Source of the DNA: Microbulbifer sp. MKSA007
Lineage (GTDB): Bacteria; Pseudomonadota; Gammaproteobacteria; Pseudomonadales; Cellvibrionaceae
Direction of reading: 5' to 3'
DNA: 64,000 bases
Assembly (NCBI GenBank): GCA_032615215.1
Contig: CP128433.1
Span: 1,757,501-1,821,500, forward strand
Numbering within the stretch: position 1 is the first letter of the stretch; each line of letters opens with the position of its first letter. Of the stretch, positions 10,141 through 18,354 are shown piece after piece. The notes beneath the pieces are model-generated. The model was not told the DNA's origin, searched no databases, and was given only the letters and a program-made list of their open reading frames with translations. A program made the translations under genes and the position numbers.

Positions 10141-10389
10141 TTATAAATTAATGTTTAATCTGGTATGGCATGGCTCATCATCCCAAGCAGTTGGGGCAGA
10201 ACGATTTACTGATACGAAAGGGGTGTATATAGATGCACTATGAGTCGAACGAAAAATGAGGCGATCATTTACAATAGTTTCGACATAACGTCCATCAGGG
10301 GCAAACACCTTTTCCCCTTTAATTCTTCCGACAGCAGTACCTGATCGACCGTAAATTTTTAGATCCTTACTCCGTAATTTTACTGACAT
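10141..10389 (-). CDS. Small protein resembling '4-fold beta flap' family
   Basis: 82 aa. The repeating short beta units IYGRSGTAVGRIKGEKVFAPDGRYVETIVNDRLIFRSTHSASI and a C-terminal WDDEP motif match what I recall of the bacterial 4-fold beta flap proteins, in which the GRxG and DRLxxRSTxSA units are conserved. The function of that family is not known. The start overlaps the end of the broken gene upstream by 23 bases. The assignment is from memory of the pattern and needs a profile search. Confidence 0.6.
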   Translation of the reverse strand: MSVKLRSKDLKIYGRSGTAVGRIKGEKVFAPDGRYVETIVNDRLIFRSTHSASIYTPFVSVNRSAPTAWDDEPCHTRLNINL

Positions 10390-10779
10390 GACAATTGGCC
10401 CGGATAGTTCTGCTTTTTGTATTCATCTCCCCTTTTCTAGAAACCCACATGTGGCCGGTAGTGGAAACCTGAGGGATCATGAATCTCTGCATGCAATGTG
10501 GCATGTATTCTCGCCAGTGGAGCATGAATTTAACACTTGTTGATCCACTAAGTGGGAACTTCTCATACCAAGGGGCGCGACAACCTTCTATAGCTTCGAA
10601 CTCTCCAAATATGGTATAGCTATGAGCCATACCGATATTGTCGCCTTGGGCTGTTTCATAAAGTAACCTTTTACCCGGAAACTCGTCTCACCCTCAATGG
10701 GCTCACAAGAAAACTTAACCTTAGTGTCTGCGATACATATTGCAGGTAAGGATAGTAATAAGATGATGAGTAGCCTCAT
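10367..10779 (-). pseudogene. Exported protein, probably frameshifted
   Basis: The first frame (start ATG 10779) opens with a clean signal peptide (MRLLIILLLSLPAICIA, cleavage before DTKVKF) and a cysteine-containing mature part, then stops at 10588. The next frame continues a plausible protein (AHSYTIFGEFEAIEGC, RAPWYEKFPLSGSTSVKF) to 10367. Adding one base near the CCC at about 10650 would give a single protein of about 137 aa. I do not recognise the family. The alternative is two unrelated short frames, but the codon usage and composition of both parts favour one broken gene. It begins right after an attC-like element, as a cassette gene would. Confidence 0.45.
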
Positions 10780-10792
10780 GAGCACCTATAAC

Positions 10793-10895
10793 CGTCGGGA
10801 ACGGAGTTAGTTTAGTTCTGCTAGCGTAACGATAAAGCACAGCTAAAGCAATGCAGTGACCGTCCAGCTCACATGCGAACGGTAGTTAATGGCTT
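10793..10895 (-). repeat. Weak attC-like element
   Basis: Read on the minus strand it runs from CATTAAC to GGTTATAGG. These resemble the outer R'' and R' cores of an integron attC. Inside is an imperfect hairpin, TTTAGTTCTGCT paired with AGCACAGCTAAA. It sits between the stop of the 83-aa gene and the start of the next exported protein, exactly where an attC would be. Arm pairing is poor, so confidence is limited. Confidence 0.4.
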
Positions 10896-10905
10896 TATTA
10901 TGAGG

Positions 10906-11157
10906 CTAAAAATTGGGTTTAAAGTAGATACCTAAGCCGAGTGCAGCCACAGCCAAACTAATGAAAACCTGAACAAAAAGACTAAAAAAGAAATTTAGAG
11001 CACCATGGGTGAGTGTGATTTCGATGATACCAATCATTTTACTTACATAAGTAAAGCTACCATCAATTGAATCTATGACAGTTAGAATGCATAGCAAGAA
11101 GCCTGCTATAGCCAGGGTTGTACCACCGAATTTATCTCTCATAGTGCGTATGCGCAT
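10906..11157 (-). CDS. Small two-helix membrane protein
   Basis: 83 aa with two hydrophobic segments (LAIAGFLLCILTVID and ALNFFFSLFVQVFISLAVAALGLGIYF). No recognised family. It is a compact gene lying between two attC-like elements (11162-11222 and 10793-10895), which fits a typical integron cassette encoding a small protein of unknown function. Confidence 0.55.
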   Translation of the reverse strand: MRIRTMRDKFGGTTLAIAGFLLCILTVIDSIDGSFTYVSKMIGIIEITLTHGALNFFFSLFVQVFISLAVAALGLGIYFKPNF

Positions 11158-11161
11158 AATG

Positions 11162-11222
11162 CCTCAATATGTCGAAGCCATGCTATTGCGGTCCAGCGAT
11201 AAAGTCCGCTGCATTTTCTTGT
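11162..11222 (-). repeat. attC-like element after the TrlF gene
   Basis: On the minus strand the segment begins CATAACAAG and ends GCATTATGCGC, matching the usual start and end of gammaproteobacterial attC sites. An internal GCGG/CCGC stem frames a short spacer. It begins within about 15 bases of the TrlF gene stop. The right core has A instead of G in GTTATGC, so it may be partly degenerate. Confidence 0.55.
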
Positions 11223-11234
11223 TATGGTGCGCTC

Positions 11235-14135
11235 TCATATCGTAAGTCCATACTTCATTTCACGCTCTTTGAAAGCTGAAACACCGCCTTCCAGTATTTC
11301 GCAAACATGCTGTCTAATCCCTTTACTTTCTAGGGTGCCTACGCTTTTTTTATCTTCAAATGAGCATTCTAAGCTACCGCTATAATACTCAAACTTATAC
11401 TTCTTGTTATCAAGATTGGCTTGCTGTCCAGCCTGGTTTGCCACGATTACACATTCAGAATCTGCAGCAACAACCAGATTTGCGTTATGTGTAACCATGA
11501 CAATCTGCCGCTTGGTCTTCCTCAAACGGATAAACTCATTTAGCTGGTCGTAAATTGTTCTATTATCTAAGTTGTCTTCTGGCTGATCGATTAGTATTGG
11601 ATGGGATGAATTACTCAAATGTAAAACCAAGTTGAGTAAGACCAACCCTCGCTTTCCGGGAGACATTTGTACAATGTCGTCATTTCTATACTGCACAACA
11701 AAGTTGATGAAAAAGCAGTCGCTATAAAGCCTCTTTGTAACATCTTTTTCAGAGATTCCTTTTCGTAACGAGGGATTATCAGAATTCTTCGATAGTCTGT
11801 CGTGTATGCCTCTTACTCTTTCTGTGTGTGACTCGACATCGAATTCATACTCTCCGTTGTCATTTACAAGAGAACCAAGTAAAGATGCCATATTGCCACG
11901 CCTGTCAAAAGACGACACGAATTCATCGAATCTACCTTCGTAGAACCCAACCTCCGCACTGATCCGAATATCATCCTCAAACTGGTATTCTGGCTTCGAT
12001 ATCTCGCTAACGTAGTTTTTATATGCATCAATTAATGCAGAATACTTCACAGACACTTCATTCTTGCATTCAATGTCTTGTTTCTTGACTGATTCTATTT
12101 TTTCTTCAAGTTCTCCAATTTTTTTAAGCTTTTCCTCTTCGGTGCACAATTTCTTCACCACTAGGTCCAGTGCTTCTTTATCTGCAACCTTTTTTAGAAG
12201 TGGCTTGATATTTTCGTCAATGGAATGTAGCTCACCTTCGAGCTTAGAGACCCAATATGAGATTTTCTCTCCTCTCATAGTCGCCGAATTGCGAAATTTC
12301 TCCAAGCCCGCTCGCAACTCCAAGTCGAGCATATCAAATAAAGAATTGAGAAATGAGGATTCATCAATCATATTAACATCACATGAAATAGCTTCTTTAA
12401 AGTTAGTGATAAGGCTGTCGCTGTGAAGTGCAGTCGATGTCGTAACTTGGTTTCCACATTCTCTTAACCTACTAAATACACTAAGTCTGTTTTTTACTGA
12501 AGACTTTCTAGCGGTTAGCTTCTTATAAAGCAGATCCTCATGTTCGCTAAAGCCAGACTTTTTCTGAAGATCCACAATATAACTCTTCAGTTTTTCTACT
12601 TCGCTAGATACTGCCAGTCTCGTGCCGTATGCCTCGGAATCCTTTTTGAGTTGTAGATACCTTTTCCTGAGTTCATAAAGGCTATCAATCTTAGAGTTAA
12701 GCTCTTTCGTAAAAGTACTTATTTGCCGCTCTTGGCTGCTAGAAAATTCTTTGAAAGCCTGATTTTGGTCAAGTATGTCCTTAATCAGAGTATTAAGCTG
12801 ATTTTTTCCGTCTTCCTCAGCAAGATGGTTAATATACAACTGAGGTATGTATGTAATTGGCTTAGATTCATCTCGTTGAAACAAAGAGCTAACTTCACCG
12901 TTTGACCACTCAACTTCAAAATCTACGTTCGCCAGGTCGCTGTATGATGAAGATTTTGACAAACGAACTTTGTGATCGACTTCATCTGCATTAATTGATT
13001 TAGCGATATGGTAAAGCAATAACGACTTACCAGAAGACTTACCCCCAATGATTGTATTGAGATCAGGATTTAGGTATTGCCAATCATTGCTAAACAAGTC
13101 TTTGGAAGACTTATCTATGAATCTGACTCTTTTGATCGTTTGGTAACTACTCTTTTGTTGAGGGTTGAGTTCCTGTATTACAACTCTCGCCCTCGGATCG
13201 TAGATTACCTGCTTTAATCCTTCAAATGTTGGGTCGGATTTTATCCATGTGTTTCGATTTTTTGCGGGTTTAAATAGTTCATCTTTACAATGTGCATCTG
13301 ATCCCCAAAGACATGGCTTTAAAGATCCAAATTCTTTTTGAAACTCTTCACGGTCACCACTTCCGAGTAGGAAGTTCTTGGTTTTAGTGTTAGATGAAAA
13401 TATAAAATGGGCTTGTTTGATAAGGTTCTTTCGAATGTTATGCCCTTGAGAGTTCCAACTCACATCACTGAGATCTTCATCACAAGGCAATCCGAGCATG
13501 TACTTATCCTTAAAAACCGAACTCCTGTTGAGAATGGATACCAATTCATCTTCATCTACTGATGCGTTGAGCATTCCGACAAATAGGTTGTTTCCACTCT
13601 TCGAAAATTTAGGGTGTTCTGCTATTAACCTAGCACCAAGCTCTTCTAGATTATGTCGAGTCAACGGTCTTTTTTCAGTCGAAGCTCCGGTGGATGCATC
13701 AAAACAAACTTGGATCTGAGAAACGAAGTCACTCTCAATCTTCTCTATTGGAATATCGTTAGATAGGATTACGTGGTAGTTCACCTTCCTATTCCAGGAC
13801 AGGTCTTTTTCCTTACCTATAACAAGTTTCGTTAGCCTGAATTCAATGTTCGGAAATACGGCTATTGAACCAATTTTTTCAATCTCTTCTTCATTAAAAA
13901 GAGAACTCATTTTATTTGGATTATCTAAGTACTCGTTCTTGAGAATCTTGTAGCCTTCAGGAAGATAGTAATCGGTAATGCCTATTGCACTGATATCATT
14001 TTCGATTGCCCTCCTAAAAAGCTCTACTACATATGTATCCCAATCACTCCCAAATTCATTTTTAAGAACTGATGCAGGAGTATGAACATGCAGATCCCAC
14101 TTTCGCCACTCAGACCCTTTAGGGAAACTATTCAC
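11235..14135 (-). CDS. TrlF-like PHP-domain plus SMC-type AAA ATPase
   Basis: 966 aa. The N terminus is a PHP phosphoesterase domain with WDLHVHTPAS (D14, H16, H18), AIGITDYY and, near residue 275, WGSDAHCK. The C-terminal half is an ABC/SMC-type ATPase: Walker A IIGGKSSGKSLL near residue 362, a long coiled-coil insert (about 460-720), the signature MSPGKRGLVLL near 823 and Walker B/D-loop LIDQPEDNLDNR near 848. This order is that of proteins annotated as TrlF-family AAA-like ATPases. Related PHP or nuclease-SMC fusions are common in anti-phage islands, so a nucleic-acid defence role is inferred. The start is GTG at 14135, with GGAGG seven bases upstream. Flanking attC-like elements suggest it is an unusually large integron cassette. 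Confidence 0.85.
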   Translation of the reverse strand: MNSFPKGSEWRKWDLHVHTPASVLKNEFGSDWDTYVVELFRRAIENDISAIGITDYYLPEGYKILKNEYLDNPNKMSSLFNEEEIEKIGSIAVFPNIEFRLTKLVIGKEKDLSWNRKVNYHVILSNDIPIEKIESDFVSQIQVCFDASTGASTEKRPLTRHNLEELGARLIAEHPKFSKSGNNLFVGMLNASVDEDELVSILNRSSVFKDKYMLGLPCDEDLSDVSWNSQGHNIRKNLIKQAHFIFSSNTKTKNFLLGSGDREEFQKEFGSLKPCLWGSDAHCKDELFKPAKNRNTWIKSDPTFEGLKQVIYDPRARVVIQELNPQQKSSYQTIKRVRFIDKSSKDLFSNDWQYLNPDLNTIIGGKSSGKSLLLYHIAKSINADEVDHKVRLSKSSSYSDLANVDFEVEWSNGEVSSLFQRDESKPITYIPQLYINHLAEEDGKNQLNTLIKDILDQNQAFKEFSSSQERQISTFTKELNSKIDSLYELRKRYLQLKKDSEAYGTRLAVSSEVEKLKSYIVDLQKKSGFSEHEDLLYKKLTARKSSVKNRLSVFSRLRECGNQVTTSTALHSDSLITNFKEAISCDVNMIDESSFLNSLFDMLDLELRAGLEKFRNSATMRGEKISYWVSKLEGELHSIDENIKPLLKKVADKEALDLVVKKLCTEEEKLKKIGELEEKIESVKKQDIECKNEVSVKYSALIDAYKNYVSEISKPEYQFEDDIRISAEVGFYEGRFDEFVSSFDRRGNMASLLGSLVNDNGEYEFDVESHTERVRGIHDRLSKNSDNPSLRKGISEKDVTKRLYSDCFFINFVVQYRNDDIVQMSPGKRGLVLLNLVLHLSNSSHPILIDQPEDNLDNRTIYDQLNEFIRLRKTKRQIVMVTHNANLVVAADSECVIVANQAGQQANLDNKKYKFEYYSGSLECSFEDKKSVGTLESKGIRQHVCEILEGGVSAFKEREMKYGLTI

Positions 14136-14212
14136 AACACCTCCATGATTATTAACTCTCGGATACTCTCAATGTCTTTCAAAAACGTGTTCTATAGTAA
14201 AGCGCCTAGCGC

Positions 14213-14327
14213 CATAACGCCGTGCGCAGCGGCGGCTTACTTTGTGTGCTTTTTGCACGAAAATGGGAGCGCAGCGACCGTGCAAAAAGTGCACAAAGTA
14301 AGAAGTCAGCTGCCGCACCTTGTTATG
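14213..14327 (-). repeat. Integron attC recombination site
   Basis: Minus-strand reading starts CATAACAAGGTGCGG and ends GGCGTTATGG, the classical attC outer cores. The two arms pair almost along their full length. TTACTTTGTG and CACAAAGTAA are perfect complements, and TTTTTGCACG pairs with CGTGCAAAAA, leaving a loop near 14262-14276. The stop codon of the upstream 124-aa gene lies inside the left core (TAA of CATAAC), which is typical of cassettes. This is the clearest of the three attC candidates. Confidence 0.75.
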
Positions 14328-14697
14328 TGGGTCTCAGGTATTTCTTGCCTACGAAGTAACAAACTATCATTGATACGAGTATGGATGAAACACACCAGGC
14401 AAAAATCCTACTGTAGTACTCAAGGCCACTAAAGAGCAAAAAACCATTAGGCACGAGTGCTATGAACATGCCAACCGGCATTGGAGCAAGTAAGACGGCC
14501 GAAAGTGGAACAAAAAGCAACAGTTTTATTGCCATATTCCACTGCACGCTTCTGATTTTCTTTGCATAAAAGTAGAGAACGATTATCAATGGTGTGGACA
14601 ACAACAACCAAAATGGAATACGCACAAGTAATTGCCAAGCTTGATCAATCATTTGTATCGCGATGTCCATATGCTCTATTTCCTGCTCACATAACAT
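14323..14697 (-). CDS. Small integral membrane protein, cassette gene
   Basis: 124 aa with three or four hydrophobic segments (FWLLLSTPLIIVLYFYA; MAIKLLLFVPLSAVLLAPMPVGMFIALV; FAWCVSSILVSMIVCYFV). Unknown family. Its stop codon overlaps the left core of the attC at 14213-14327, so gene and attC form one cassette transcribed on the minus strand. Translation may begin at the internal ATG of MDIAIQMIDQ rather than at 14697. The region just upstream carries a repeat also found upstream of the gene at 21284. Confidence 0.6.
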   Translation of the reverse strand: MLCEQEIEHMDIAIQMIDQAWQLLVRIPFWLLLSTPLIIVLYFYAKKIRSVQWNMAIKLLLFVPLSAVLLAPMPVGMFIALVPNGFLLFSGLEYYSRIFAWCVSSILVSMIVCYFVGKKYLRPT

Positions 14698-14710
14698 TTA
14701 TATAGTAATC

Positions 14711-14751
14711 ATTCTGATCACTATTATCCTGATTACTATCTCGGAATCAAT
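14711..14751. repeat. Dispersed ~41-bp repeat, copy 1
   Basis: The stretch from TTCTGATC to GGAATCAAT matches 21732-21771 at about 33 of 42 positions. Both copies lie 15-70 bases upstream of a minus-strand gene for a small membrane or exported protein. An 8-bp inverted repeat (TAGTAATC 14703-14710, GATTACTA 14731-14738) overlaps this copy only. Confidence 0.6.
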
Positions 14752-14759
14752 CTAGTTGG

Positions 14760-15544
14760 AGAGAGATAAATTTTCATTTTAAATCAGAAGGTTATACGAA
14801 TTTGGGCTAATCGTACAAAATGGAAAAACGATCATCATGACTACTATCAAGCAATATCAGAAAGCTCTTAACTTGTTGAATTATATACTATTTCAGAGTT
14901 ATTTATCGTTAGTAAGAAAATAACGGTCATGATGATCGAAAATCTGACGAGCTAGCGCTTGCTAACTTTATTTGGACCTCGTGTAAGATAGGTTGAAACG
15001 GCAAAAACATACAGAAAGTGGGCTATAAACAGAGTGGAATTCTAGGAACTGTTGCTCTGAATAACCGACGATTGAGTGGTAGAAGTCTCGTGGGGAAAAT
15101 CTGCTCAATTTTTGTTTGAAGTAGTAATCTAGGTGGGGGTTATCTGCTTAAAAGATCAAAGTATTTAGGCGGCTAAGGAGAGGTTCTGGTTCTCCTTAGC
15201 CGAGTTAAGGGCGTGAAGCAGCTAAAGGGCAGGGCTGTGTGCAGTATTGTTGCTTGACACTGGTCATTGAGAACTGGTTTAGAGGCTAGCTTCTATAGTG
15301 GCGATGTGAGTACGTTATTGAACTTGGGCAAAGGCTATTTTTGTAGTGTTAATGAGTTTACTGTACGCACGATGTAGACATCGATAGATCTTCCTGGCTG
15401 CGAAAGCCTGTTAGTTCAATCAAGCATGGGATTTGAAATACTTCACACAAATCAGCTGCTTCAGCTCTTCCCGTTGTAGGGTTTACGAGCTATAGACTCA
15501 CAAAGTAGTACAAAATCAAACTTGTGATCAGTAGCTCTTATCTA
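14760..15544. other. Long intergenic region with inverted repeats
   Basis: No gene recognised in about 785 bases. It contains a 13-bp perfect inverted repeat (CGATCATCATGAC at 14829-14841, complement at 14926-14938, 84 bases apart) and an 11-bp hairpin (GGCTAAGGAGA at 15171-15181 with TCTCCTTAGCC at 15191-15201, loop of 9). The hairpin has no T tract on either side, so it is not a clear terminator. If the cassette genes belong to an integron, an integrase gene would be expected near here but none is visible. Confidence 0.5.
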
Positions 15545-15715
15545 TTACCGCTTGTTCTTTTTAATACGCAGATAGACCTCCTCACGGTGCACGGATATTG
15601 ACCTTGGGGCGTCTATGCCGATGCTTATCTGGTTTCCCTTAACTTCCAATACTGTGATTGAGATCTTTGCCCCAATTCTGAGGTTTTCACCAACTCGGCG
15701 GTTTAAAATTAACAT
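15545..15715 (-). CDS. csrA: CsrA/RsmA carbon storage regulator
   Basis: A 56-aa gene shorter than usual ORF cut-offs. It opens MLILNRRVGENLRIGAKISI and continues with VLEVKGNQISIGIDAP and SVHREEVYLRI. The RNA-contacting residues of the family are in place: L4, R6, R7 on strand 1 and V42, R44 on strand 5. CsrA dimers bind GGA motifs in mRNA leaders and control translation. Start ATG at 15715, with AGGA about 8 bases upstream. The C-terminal tail (KKNKR) is short and basic. Substitutions such as N5 for the usual T and the divergent tail suggest an accessory paralogue rather than the main chromosomal copy, which is an inference. Confidence 0.85.
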   Translation of the reverse strand: MLILNRRVGENLRIGAKISITVLEVKGNQISIGIDAPRSISVHREEVYLRIKKNKR

Positions 15716-15939
15716 ATTCCGTTCCTGCTGAATTGCAAAATTGAAGGTGGTCTTCCGCAGTGGGAAGACTCAAGAAGTAATGTGTGGGGTTTGAAAGCGG
15801 TGGGGCGCGAGAACGATAGGCATAGAAGAAGAAAAGGCGGGCGCAACGCTCCCAGAGCTTGAGGACACTCTCCAAGCTGCTGAATCTACTCCACTTTATT
15901 GAAGACGAGCGGGTATCTAGCGTATGATGCATATAGCCA

Positions 15940-17824
15940 GTGCGTCCTGAGTATTTTTTTTTTTATTTTTTATAAATAAAAAATAAATACGTGCTATCCA
16001 GGAGATGGAGGTCGGCCCTCCGTTATCGCTTTGCAGGAAGTGATAACAAACCGCCTCAAGGTGATCGGAGTAAAGAGCTTTGGTTAGAAGCGCTTGAGGA
16101 AAAGGCGTAAGAGATACGTCAGGTATGTTGTGTAGAGACGAATGCAAATGAACCACTGATGAGGTGTCGAAAGCGTATTACCAAGATGATGTCAAAACCC
16201 GTGCACTGGCTAAGTGCGGGGATAAGCTTGGAGGTTACCTGTTTACCGACCGAGTGGCATCCGGCATAGAGGTGGCGTGAACACACAACAGGCTTTTGGG
16301 TGGAACAGGAGAACCTGTCGTCCAGGTGTTAAGGAAGAGCGTCAAGTAGAGGCCCTACAAGACGTTGAGTACCAAGACTGGTCACAGGGGCGGAACAACC
16401 CGTAGTAGTGGAGAAGCGGCTGTAATGGACGTGGAGCGAAGGGGTTGTCGTATTCGGCGACTAACCGTGTAATCAACCCAGATGGGGAGGAATTAACGAT
16501 TAGCGCAAAGCCATTCAATATTCCCAAGCGAGCGGTTTGGGAAGCGTGGAAGCAGATTAAGGCTAATGGCGGCGGAGCGGGGATTGATGAGATAACGATA
16601 GAGCAATACGAATCGAGTCTTGTCAAAAACCTGTACAAGCTATGGAATCGGATGTCATCTGGCAGCTATTTTCCATCAGCCGTCAAACGAGTGGATATTC
16701 CGAAACTCGATGGCAGCCTGCGACCACTGGGTATCCCCACAATCGAAGATCGCATTGCACAAATGGTGGCTAAGCAACTGCTGGAGCCAGAATTGGAGAA
16801 GGTATTTCACCCTGACTCCTACGGTTATCGGCCAGGCAAATCTGCTATAGACGCAGTGCGTCGAGCTCGACAACGATGCTGGGATAGAATCTGGGTAGTT
16901 GATTTAGATATCAAAGGTTTCTTTGACAATATTAATCACGAACTCCTGCTGAAGGCATTAGATAAACATAATAATCATCGGTGGGTCAGACTCTATGTAC
17001 AGCGCTGGTTAACGGCTCCAGTACAACATCGGGACGGACAGCTTGAAGAGCGAACACAAGGTACTCCACAAGGGGGCGTAATTAGCCCGCTACTAGCAAA
17101 CTTGTTTTTGCACTACGCGCTGGACGCCTGGATGGTGAGAACGCACAGAGATATTCCTTTTGAGCGTTACGCGGATGATGCTGTTTACCATTGTCGTAAT
17201 CCTCGAGAGGCGGATCGCTTACTGGCGGCTCTAAAAGCACGCCTGACTACCTGCGGGCTTGAGGCTCATCCAGAGAAAACGCGCAAGGTTTACTGCAAGA
17301 ACAGTAATCGTAAAGACTCCCACCCAGTGACCCACTTTGACTTTCTGGGGTTTCGATTTGGTCCCAGAAAAGCAAGGAATCGCCAAGGGCAGATCTTCAC
17401 CGCATTTAGTCCTTCAATGAGCCCTAAGGCCTTCAAGAGGATTAAGGATAAGGTCAGGCAATGGCGAGTAATAAACTGGGTGGATCGATCACTATCTGAA
17501 ATGGCAAAAGTACTTAATCCCGCAATACAGGGTTGGCTGAACTACTATGGTCACTTTGGGCGGAGATATGGTGTTTATCGACTTCAGAAGTATCTTGACC
17601 AAACGCTGATGCGTTGGGCCAGGAAGAAGTTTAAGCATCTAAAGCGAAGCTGTTTCAAGAGCTGGGTCTTTATTGGAAAGGTTCGTCAACAAATGCGCGG
17701 CTTGTTTGCACACTGGAGAATGGGAAGATTGCAAATGTGCTGAATACGAAGAGCCGTATGAATTGAGAGGTTCACGTACGGTTCTGTGAGAGGTCGAAGG
17801 GGAAGTTCCTTTGGTCTACTCGAC
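15940..17824 (+). mobile_element. Group II intron (retroelement)
   Basis: About 1.9 kb, the usual length of a bacterial group II intron with an endonuclease-free RT. A candidate 5' end is GTGCG at 15940. The 3' end is marked by domain V (17751-17793: GAGCCGTATGAATTGAGAGG, then the matching CACGTACGGTTCTG) and a domain VI stem closing with CTACTCGAC at 17816-17824. The RT/maturase ORF lies in the domain IV position. The 5' boundary is less certain than the 3' one. No gene is obviously interrupted; the nearest neighbour is csrA, whose upstream region it occupies. Confidence 0.8.
16445..17743 (+). CDS. ltrA: Group II intron reverse transcriptase/maturase
   Basis: 432 aa. The RT domain spans about residues 60-310 with the catalytic YADD near residue 242 (FERYADDAVYHC) and the QGTPQGGVISPLLANLFLHYALD block. 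A maturase (X/GIIM) domain follows at about 340-400, with INWVDRSLSEMAKVLNPAIQGWLNYYGHFGRR. No HNH endonuclease domain is present, so mobility would rely on nicked or replicating DNA targets. The frame is intact. The start is TTG at 16445, with GGAGCGAAGGGG just upstream. Confidence 0.92.
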   Translation: MSYSATNRVINPDGEELTISAKPFNIPKRAVWEAWKQIKANGGGAGIDEITIEQYESSLVKNLYKLWNRMSSGSYFPSAVKRVDIPKLDGSLRPLGIPTIEDRIAQMVAKQLLEPELEKVFHPDSYGYRPGKSAIDAVRRARQRCWDRIWVVDLDIKGFFDNINHELLLKALDKHNNHRWVRLYVQRWLTAPVQHRDGQLEERTQGTPQGGVISPLLANLFLHYALDAWMVRTHRDIPFERYADDAVYHCRNPREADRLLAALKARLTTCGLEAHPEKTRKVYCKNSNRKDSHPVTHFDFLGFRFGPRKARNRQGQIFTAFSPSMSPKAFKRIKDKVRQWRVINWVDRSLSEMAKVLNPAIQGWLNYYGHFGRRYGVYRLQKYLDQTLMRWARKKFKHLKRSCFKSWVFIGKVRQQMRGLFAHWRMGRLQMC

Positions 17825-18354
17825 TTTTGATAGTTCGAGTATCAATGTGGTTAGCTGGCCCCTGGTGTTGGTAGCACCTTGGGTCAGCGCCTTTTACTTA
17901 TTCTTATATTGCTCTAGCGTTCTCCTTTAAGTAGATGAGTCTTTTTCAGACTTCTTAGGTCTCTCTTGTAGCTTATTTGGACCTCATAGAGACTCATTCA
18001 AGTAAACTTTATATGCCGATACATATCCATCGATTTTACGTAGCTTTGATATTAAAACAAACTTAATAAAATTCAATAAGATCATTTTTGTGCCTATATT
18101 TTGTAAATTCGCACTTCGAACTCATTGAATCACTGGTAGTGAACCTCAGGTTGAAAAATCTACTTTTAAACTTTAGGTTCGAGGTTTGTATCGCTTGCTA
18201 GCCGAGTTAGATGGTTCTGAGTGAGGATATTAGTAGGTTTGGTCACCTTCACTTTGTGGGGTGACTCTACCTGTTAATATGGAGTTCCCTTCTAATTCGG
18301 CTGGGCTTTCTCTTTTGTGGGATACATTCTTAGTTTATTGAACTGGCAAGGTCG
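17825..18354. other. Intergenic, no gene seen
   Basis: About 530 AT-rich bases between the intron end and the amidohydrolase stop. Nothing coding is recognisable in either strand. Confidence 0.5.

Noticed and set aside
15720..15935. Possible tRNA upstream of csrA
   Set aside because: csrA often neighbours tRNA-Ser, so I looked for a cloverleaf here; no acceptor/T-arm combination could be made.
14966..18210. Short words shared across the intron (TTATTTGGACCTC and AGCCGAGTTA in the same order)
   Set aside because: Two short matches without intervening similarity; not enough to call a duplication.
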